From: Gymnopus androsaceus JB14
Taxonomy: Eukaryota; Basidiomycota; Agaricomycetes; Agaricales; Omphalotaceae
Assembly: GCA_009733575.1 (NCBI GenBank)
Contig: ML769529.1
Coordinates: 64,118-128,117, forward strand
Length of the DNA stretch: 64,000 nucleotides
Direction of reading: 5' to 3'
A program made the translations under genes and the position numbers. A model generated the notes under the pieces. That model was not told the origin of the DNA and ran no database searches. It saw only the letters and a program-made list of their open reading frames with translations. This document shows, in pieces, positions 61,269 through 64,000 of this stretch (position 1 is the stretch's first letter; each line of letters begins with the position of its first letter).

Positions 61269-61552
61269 ATCAAACTACTTGATTGCAGGATGTTGATGGA
61301 ACTGAAAAGAGAAAAATTATGTTAAGTAATAAAATATTCCCGCGGGTCCAAGCTGTAGCTCCTTGATCTGTTTGAGTCTTGGCCTTTGACGAGAGCCTTT
61401 CTCAGACGACGTTGTCATAGGTAATAATAAGATACCGCACCCAAAAAAACCATTGGCGAATAATAATCATTGTTTACAAGGAATTTTACTTCACTACAAA
61501 GGGCAATGTATTACGACCGCGGTTATTTAATTTCCTGCGACAGACAATGAAA
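61269..61552. other. Intergenic between TPR gene and amine oxidase
   Basis: Contains the TPR-gene promoter and the amine-oxidase 3' flank. No other feature seen. Confidence 0.35.
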
Positions 61553-64000
61553 TCAATTGCAACAGGCATCCGACGAGCTCTGATCAGAGAAAGCCGATAC
61601 ACTCTTGCCGTCATTCGTACCGGGAACGTCCATACTCGGATTTTTATCAAAGAACGACTGAGGCTTGATAGCAATGTTCAGATGTTCAACGGGCATGCTA
61701 ACGAAGGGACTCGATCAACAACTGGGAAAAATAAAATTAAAAAATACTCACACAGGCCAGTCCTCTGGGCGAGGAACGTGAGTGGTTCCAACAGTCATAT
61801 ATACCAATAGATCCTCGTCCTTCACAGGAAGGCCGCCCTCAACCCACGAAGTAATCGAATCTTTGGGTTGTTCCCTCGTTTGCGGAACGTACTTGCGAGC
61901 AGGCCACATCCGGCTCCCCTTTGGTCCCTCGACATCCTTCACGACCCAAAGAGGATACTTTGTAAAACCCGCACGGCGAAGTGCCCATCCATCATTTCTC
62001 GCCATCATAGGTGTAATACCTCCCTTCAACGACACCGAATATCCCACATCTTTCCCACTAGCGTAATGCTTCCTTGCAGAGTTCGTTATCCTCCACCTCC
62101 TCTCTTTCATAAAGTCATACTCCCTTCCACTCTCGTTCTCGAGAACAGTCTCTGTTGTAGTGAACGCATTACCGGCAAAGTTGAGGTCCTCGCCAGTCGC
62201 TGATTGTTCTCCGCTCAATGGGATGATATCTTGTTCAATAACTTTGTTTTTTATCCCATCCACCATTGGATCGATGCGGAAAGAAAATAAGTGCTGATGA
62301 TAGTGAGCGTTGATTCCCGGTGCAACAGTTGTACCAAACGGATTTGGCTCGCCGGGTTGTTGAGCGTAGACTTGCAGTATTCCAGTGAGCCTCGCCTCGA
62401 TTTCGATGGAGCCATCCTGGTAGAAAAAGTAGTTCCAGATATACTCTAGACCCAGGACGGACGAGCATCAGCTTGCGAGCATGAATATATCGAGCTTTAC
62501 CCACCATAGTTGGCCAGCGTACACACCATACTAACAACCAGCCTCCTTCTTCTCGTAGTCTGGCTTCTTCCGCCGGGTCGATAATCGGTATGTTTCCAGA
62601 GAACACCATTGTCTTCTTCATGGATACAAATGACATTCTTGATCACCGTCGCAGTGCCTGAGTGCGAGACATAGGAGCCAGGCTAAGTATAAGTCGCCAT
62701 CAGTGTCGAATGGGAGGGAGGAAAAATTTGCACGTACAAGATAATGAATCTGACCGACACAGTCACATCCTAAGGCAAGTTCGTTTGCCATTGTGCCCAT
62801 GCCATATTCTCCTCTACAAGCACTCTACAGTCAAAACACTAGCTAGACTCATTTAACTGGATACTAACGAATCAAAAGCAAATTTTCTAGGGTGGGGGTA
62901 CTCTGGGGCCTACAAGAACATTTTTAACCATGGTTAATCCCTTCAATTTGATGTTGGATGTGCTTACCCCGTAAGGAACTACCATTTCAACTAAGGAGAG
63001 ACGGTATATTATAGGCCGAACTTCACCGTGGTCGTTATACGTGACTGTGGATAGTATGATTCCTTCTCGTTGACCGTAAGCTGCGAAACATCGTTAGCAA
63101 CTATTGCCAATCTTTTGAGTTGATGAACTTGCCGATATGCATCTTCCAATTTTGCCATTCCAACTCATGTCCGTTCATCTTGAAGCTCACACCTTCAGGC
63201 TGTAAAACATGCAATGGCTTGATATCATCTCTGTACTTGAATGGCTTCTTCTCCTTCGCCTCGGACCCAGCTGGTCCAAGTACTTCTTCTGTTTCCGCCA
63301 TCAGGTCTGGTAGGAAATCAAAAGCCTTTTTCGGAGGAGGAATACGTTCGCGATTGGAAATCTTGAACGCTTCCGCAACATCTGAGAGAGGTGGCATGTG
63401 CGTTTTTGGCACGGAGAGAACATGTCCGTTCGTGGTTGACTTGTAGTGAGGCGGGAAATCAATCTGCAGGACCTCTCCGGTATTAGCGTCTACGACGGGT
63501 ATAAAGTCCTAGCTAAACGGTAAGCAAATACAACAGAAAGTCAGCTGGATAAAGACAGACCATTGGGTGTGCGTAAAGATTATCATGCTCAGAGAACCTC
63601 GCAAAGATCAAGGCTTGCTGGACCCTTCTTTTCTGAGGGAAACGCTCGTCGTATCCGATTGACCAACCATCGCAGAAGATTTGGTCCGGAAGTACGCCTA
63701 TTGCGGGAGGCGTAAACTGAAATCCAAAATAAATACAGTGAAACGCACGGACCAACTTCTTTGGCCAATTCCTGTATTTTCTTATCCGCCTTAACGACCT
63801 TCTCACATGCGATGAGCTCCTCGACTGATATCTGAGGCTGCACGCCTTCCGGAAGCTGCTCGATTGTGTCCACAGACCATTTCCCTTCCGCGTGAAGGGA
63901 CAGGATAACGTTGTAAGCGACACCGTTCACGACATCGAGGAACTGCGAGAATTGAGTCGAAGCCAGCCAAACCTTGATACGTACTCACAGTCGACCTCAG
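61553..64000 (-). CDS. Copper amine oxidase, 5' end outside window
   Basis: The 5' end runs off the right edge, with the visible part starting near NGVAYNVILSLHAEG. Then TPPAIGVLPDQIFCDGWSIG, ISNRERIPPPKKAFDF, the catalytic-base region KFAFDSGEYGMG, LALGCDCVGQIHYL, HEEDNGVLWKHTDY, the TPQ-forming tyrosine in TLANYEYIW (split by the intron at 62446-62504), copper ligands in NAHYHQHLFSF, and the third histidine in PRPEDWPVMPVEH. The tail ends SDQSSSDACCN at 61553. All catalytic residues are present. The enzyme oxidises primary amines to aldehyde, ammonia and hydrogen peroxide, likely for nitrogen use; it may be peroxisomal, but no clear signal is seen at the C-terminus. Confidence 0.93.

Overview
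The window comes from a mushroom-forming basidiomycete (Agaricomycetes, probably Agaricales). The evidence is intron-dense genes with many 46-62 bp GT-AG introns, an Agaricomycete-type sesquiterpene synthase, multigene families of F-box-like proteins, a fungal 7-TM-type membrane protein, TTAGGG-like repeats and fungal hAT, Copia, MULE-like and LTR elements. No rRNA or tRNA gene, CRISPR array or virus was seen. All calls are from reading the sequence; no database search was run.

Layout. (1) 1-11,200 is a transposon island: broken hAT transposase on both strands, a 1.8-kb non-autonomous TIR element present twice in opposite orientation (forming a very large palindrome), each copy carrying a nested foldback MITE and a short telomere-like tract, a 1,823-bp solo LTR, and Copia fragments. 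(2) 11,315-15,732 is a long gene with tandem copies of an unrecognised helical/CxxC module followed by a complete TKL-like kinase domain. (3) 15,733-23,371 is gene-poor, with a small hypothetical gene and a DUF2855 gene. (4) 23,372-26,698 encodes a DUF2235 (Tle1-like alpha/beta hydrolase) domain fused to a seven-bladed WD40 propeller. (5) 26,900-31,860 holds a duplicated DUF2855 tail, a small membrane-protein gene, two decayed F-box-like copies and an SCI1-like nuclear protein gene. (6) 31,860-39,400 is mostly non-coding, with a pogo-like element, a second 1,823-bp solo LTR sitting in a broken gene, and two short MITEs. (7) 39,413-64,000 is a normal euchromatic gene block: F-box-like protein, small secreted protein, 7-TM-type protein, NOP10, thioredoxin, KRR1, sesquiterpene synthase, two tandem F-box proteins, XanA-like dioxygenase, TPR protein and a copper amine oxidase that runs off the right edge.

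Functional links. NOP10 and KRR1 are both ribosome-biogenesis factors and flank thioredoxin, with NOP10 and thioredoxin divergent from a short shared promoter. The XanA-like dioxygenase and the copper amine oxidase are both nitrogen-scavenging enzymes. The most unusual proteins are the repeat-kinase and the DUF2235-WD40 fusion, which look like signalling or non-self-sensing proteins. A recurrent oddity is the number of genes whose homology to a family or paralogue continues only after a +1 reading-frame shift, which may reflect uncorrected sequencing insertions rather than real pseudogenes.
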